DNA from: Halobacillus andaensis
GTDB taxonomy: Bacteria; Bacillota; Bacilli; Bacillales; Halobacillaceae
Reading direction: 5' to 3'
DNA length: 64,000 nucleotides
Assembly (NCBI RefSeq): GCF_014636475.1
Contig: NZ_BMEL01000003.1
Coordinates: 310,001 to 374,000 of the forward strand
Numbering within the stretch: position 1 is the first letter of the stretch; every line of letters begins with the position of its first letter. The notes under the pieces were generated by a model. It did not search any database. It saw only the letters and a program-made list of their open reading frames with translations, and had not been told where the DNA came from. A program made the position numbers and the translations under genes. Positions 62,499-64,000 of the stretch are shown here, in pieces.

Positions 62499-63644
62499 TT
62501 ATTGCGTTACCTTTTGTAATCCTTCAATGAGAATGCCTGCTACTTCAGGACGGCTGAATGTTTCTGGCGGCTTCTCTCCGTTGCGCAGCATTTCTCTTAC
62601 TTTTGTTCCTGATAGGATGACATGCTGACTCTTGTCATGCGGGCATGTTTTGCTTGAAACCATGGCTTTGCATGTATGGCAATAGAAGCTATGCTCGAAA
62701 AACAGCGGCGTGATGCCAAGCTCGTCTTCAGTAAAATGGGAGAAGATTTTCTGAGCATCGTACGTACCGTAATAATCCCCTACCCCTGCATGGTCTCTTC
62801 CAACGATAAAATGAGTGCAGCCGAAGTTTTTGCGAACAGTGGCGTGAAAAATGGCTTCTCTAGGACCGGCGTACCGCATAGCTGCGTTAAATACAGCAAG
62901 AAACACTCGGTCTTTTGGATAATAATTATCAAGTAACACGTGGTAGCTTTTCAATCTTACGTCACTCGGCACATCATCACTCTTTGTTTCGCCTACAAGC
63001 GGATTTAAAAATAATCCGTCTACCGTTTCCAACGCTGTCTTTTGAATATGCTCATGGGCCCTGTGCACAGGATTACGAGTCTGAAAGCCTACAACTTTTT
63101 TCCAGCCAAGTTCTTCAAATTCCTGGCGGGTTTCTTCCGGATCTAGATAGTAGACTTCCGAATGCTTACGAGGCGGGCGTTTCACTAAATGGATCGGGCC
63201 GCCGACATAATAATCAGGACGATCAAACAGTTTCTTTACGCCAGGATGCTCTAACTCTGTTGTTTGATAAACGTTTGCAGCTTCCGTATCTTTTTGAGAT
63301 ACATAGATTTCTTCCACTTCAATCCAACCGTAGATCTCACCGTTCTTTGAAAGACTTGCCCAGCTGCCTGCTTGCAGTTCTTCTGCTTTTCGTTCATCAA
63401 CGGGCAATGTAATTGGGATGCTCCAGGGTACGCCATTCGACAGCCTCATGTCACGGACCACTGAAAGGTAATCCTTCTCCTTTAAAAATCCTTCCAGCGG
63501 GCTGTATGCTCCATTGGCGATAAGCTCCAAATCACTGATCGCAATGTCATCTAATTCAATATCGTGCGCAGCTGCCTTTGGTGAAAATGTTTCTGCATCT
63601 ACAATTCGGTTGACTAAAACTCCTCCATGCGGTTGACTCGTCAT
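62499..63644 (-). CDS. sat: sulfate adenylyltransferase
   Basis: 381 residues, homo-oligomeric ATP sulfurylase. Active-site motifs [11 protein letters not shown] and [12 protein letters not shown], plus a four-Cys/His zinc-like knot ([15 protein letters not shown]), as in the Bacillus enzyme. It makes APS from sulfate and ATP. AAGGAGG lies inside the end of cysP, and the ATG is one base after that gene's stop. Confidence 0.95.
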   Translation of the reverse strand: MTSQPHGGVLVNRIVDAETFSPKAAAHDIELDDIAISDLELIANGAYSPLEGFLKEKDYLSVVRDMRLSNGVPWSIPITLPVDERKAEELQAGSWASLSKNGEIYGWIEVEEIYVSQKDTEAANVYQTTELEHPGVKKLFDRPDYYVGGPIHLVKRPPRKHSEVYYLDPEETRQEFEELGWKKVVGFQTRNPVHRAHEHIQKTALETVDGLFLNPLVGETKSDDVPSDVRLKSYHVLLDNYYPKDRVFLAVFNAAMRYAGPREAIFHATVRKNFGCTHFIVGRDHAGVGDYYGTYDAQKIFSHFTEDELGITPLFFEHSFYCHTCKAMVSSKTCPHDKSQHVILSGTKVREMLRNGEKPPETFSRPEVAGILIEGLQKVTQ

Positions 63645-63645
63645 A

Positions 63646-64000
63646 TTAAAATTCCTCCTTAAGTGGTTGTCGTGCTTTTTTTACTAAAGATGATCTTCCA
63701 AAATTCGTAAGTACTAGTGTAGCAAAAATTCCGCTGGATATAATAATGACCGTGGACACTTTTGACATAAGAAAAATCTCTGTTAAACAAAAGGCCATCA
63801 CTAGCGAGATTAATGGGGATGTGACCCATACTTTAGCAATCCTATGAATCACTTTATTTCTCCAAATTCCGCGCCAGTCTTTCGTGGCACCCGCACCCAC
63901 AATGCCTGAGGTCGTTACTTGAGTCATCGGAATGGGGATTCCTAATACGGATGCTCCAATGACTAGAAATCCGGAGGTTCCAGAGATAACGACTCCATCT
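63646..64000 (-). CDS. cysP: sulfate permease CysP (PiT family), C-terminal part
   Basis: The frame remains open to the window edge; about 117 residues are visible. [30 protein letters not shown] is the conserved C-terminal repeat of PiT-type phosphate/sulfate carriers, followed by three membrane helices and a basic tail. Position upstream of sat, as in the B. subtilis cysH operon, supports sulfate rather than phosphate. The start, and probably cysH, lie outside the window. Confidence 0.88.
   Translation of the reverse strand, partial: DGVVISGTSGFLVIGASVLGIPIPMTQVTTSGIVGAGATKDWRGIWRNKVIHRIAKVWVTSPLISLVMAFCLTEIFLMSKVSTVIIISSGIFATLVLTNFGRSSLVKKARQPLKEEF

Overview
The window is AT-rich DNA of a Bacillaceae member. 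Near-perfect AAGGAGG ribosome binding sites, frequent GTG and TTG starts, an S-box riboswitch, an ylnD/ylnE-type sulfate-to-siroheme operon, a SigO/RsoA-like split sigma factor and LexA-, Fnr- and SinR-like operators of Bacillus type all point there. Acidic surface proteins and an NhaC antiporter suggest a halophilic or alkaliphilic genus such as Halobacillus; that placement is inference. There are no rRNA or tRNA genes, phages, transposases or CRISPR arrays. Almost every gene could be read with its own ribosome binding site, and these sites were used to move many starts inward.

Layout. 0-7.5 kb: tail of a 5'-nucleotidase, small membrane proteins, a compact sigO-yvrJ-rsoA-like operon behind a LexA-type box, a carbon-starvation permease broken by one extra base, an unknown membrane gene pair and a NERD protein. 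7.5-20 kb: a hydrolase/reductase pair, two MFS transporters, an aminoglycoside-phosphotransferase relative, an acyl-CoA ligase, an NhaC antiporter and RidA, with a six-copy CGCGG array of exactly 20-bp period at 7.47 kb. 20-32 kb: amidohydrolase, a candidate small RNA, a histidine kinase without its phospho-accepting His, a diguanylate cyclase, a patatin lipase, UspA and an aminotransferase/permease pair, separated by dispersed repeats. 32-38 kb: a SAM riboswitch controlling overlapping yitJ-like and metH genes for methionine synthesis.

37.9-50.2 kb is an exopolysaccharide cluster on the minus strand: acyltransferase, two glycosyltransferases, a polyprenyl-phosphate sugar transferase, a beta-propeller protein, polymerase, flippase, chain-length regulator, a BY-kinase homologue that has lost all its nucleotide-binding motifs, an epimerase and a beta-helix protein. 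Nearly identical palindrome modules lie in direct orientation on both sides, and SinR-like palindromes stand before its three apparent transcription units. An HrtAB-like ABC exporter follows.

52.3-58.8 kb is the most striking part. Three Fnr boxes (TGTGA-N6-TCACA) each have a good -10 hexamer exactly where a -41.5 class II promoter needs it. They serve an unknown 179-residue protein, a five-gene operon (cytochrome-b-like anchor, Nas-like molybdopterin oxidoreductase, four-cluster ferredoxin, Tat-exported Rieske protein, small membrane protein) and a divergent Mrp-type ATPase without the CxxC motif. Together they look like an anaerobically induced molybdoenzyme electron-transfer complex of unknown substrate. 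58.9-64 kb holds siroheme synthesis and sulfate activation (sirC; cysP-sat-cysC-sumT-sirB-hemD-like).
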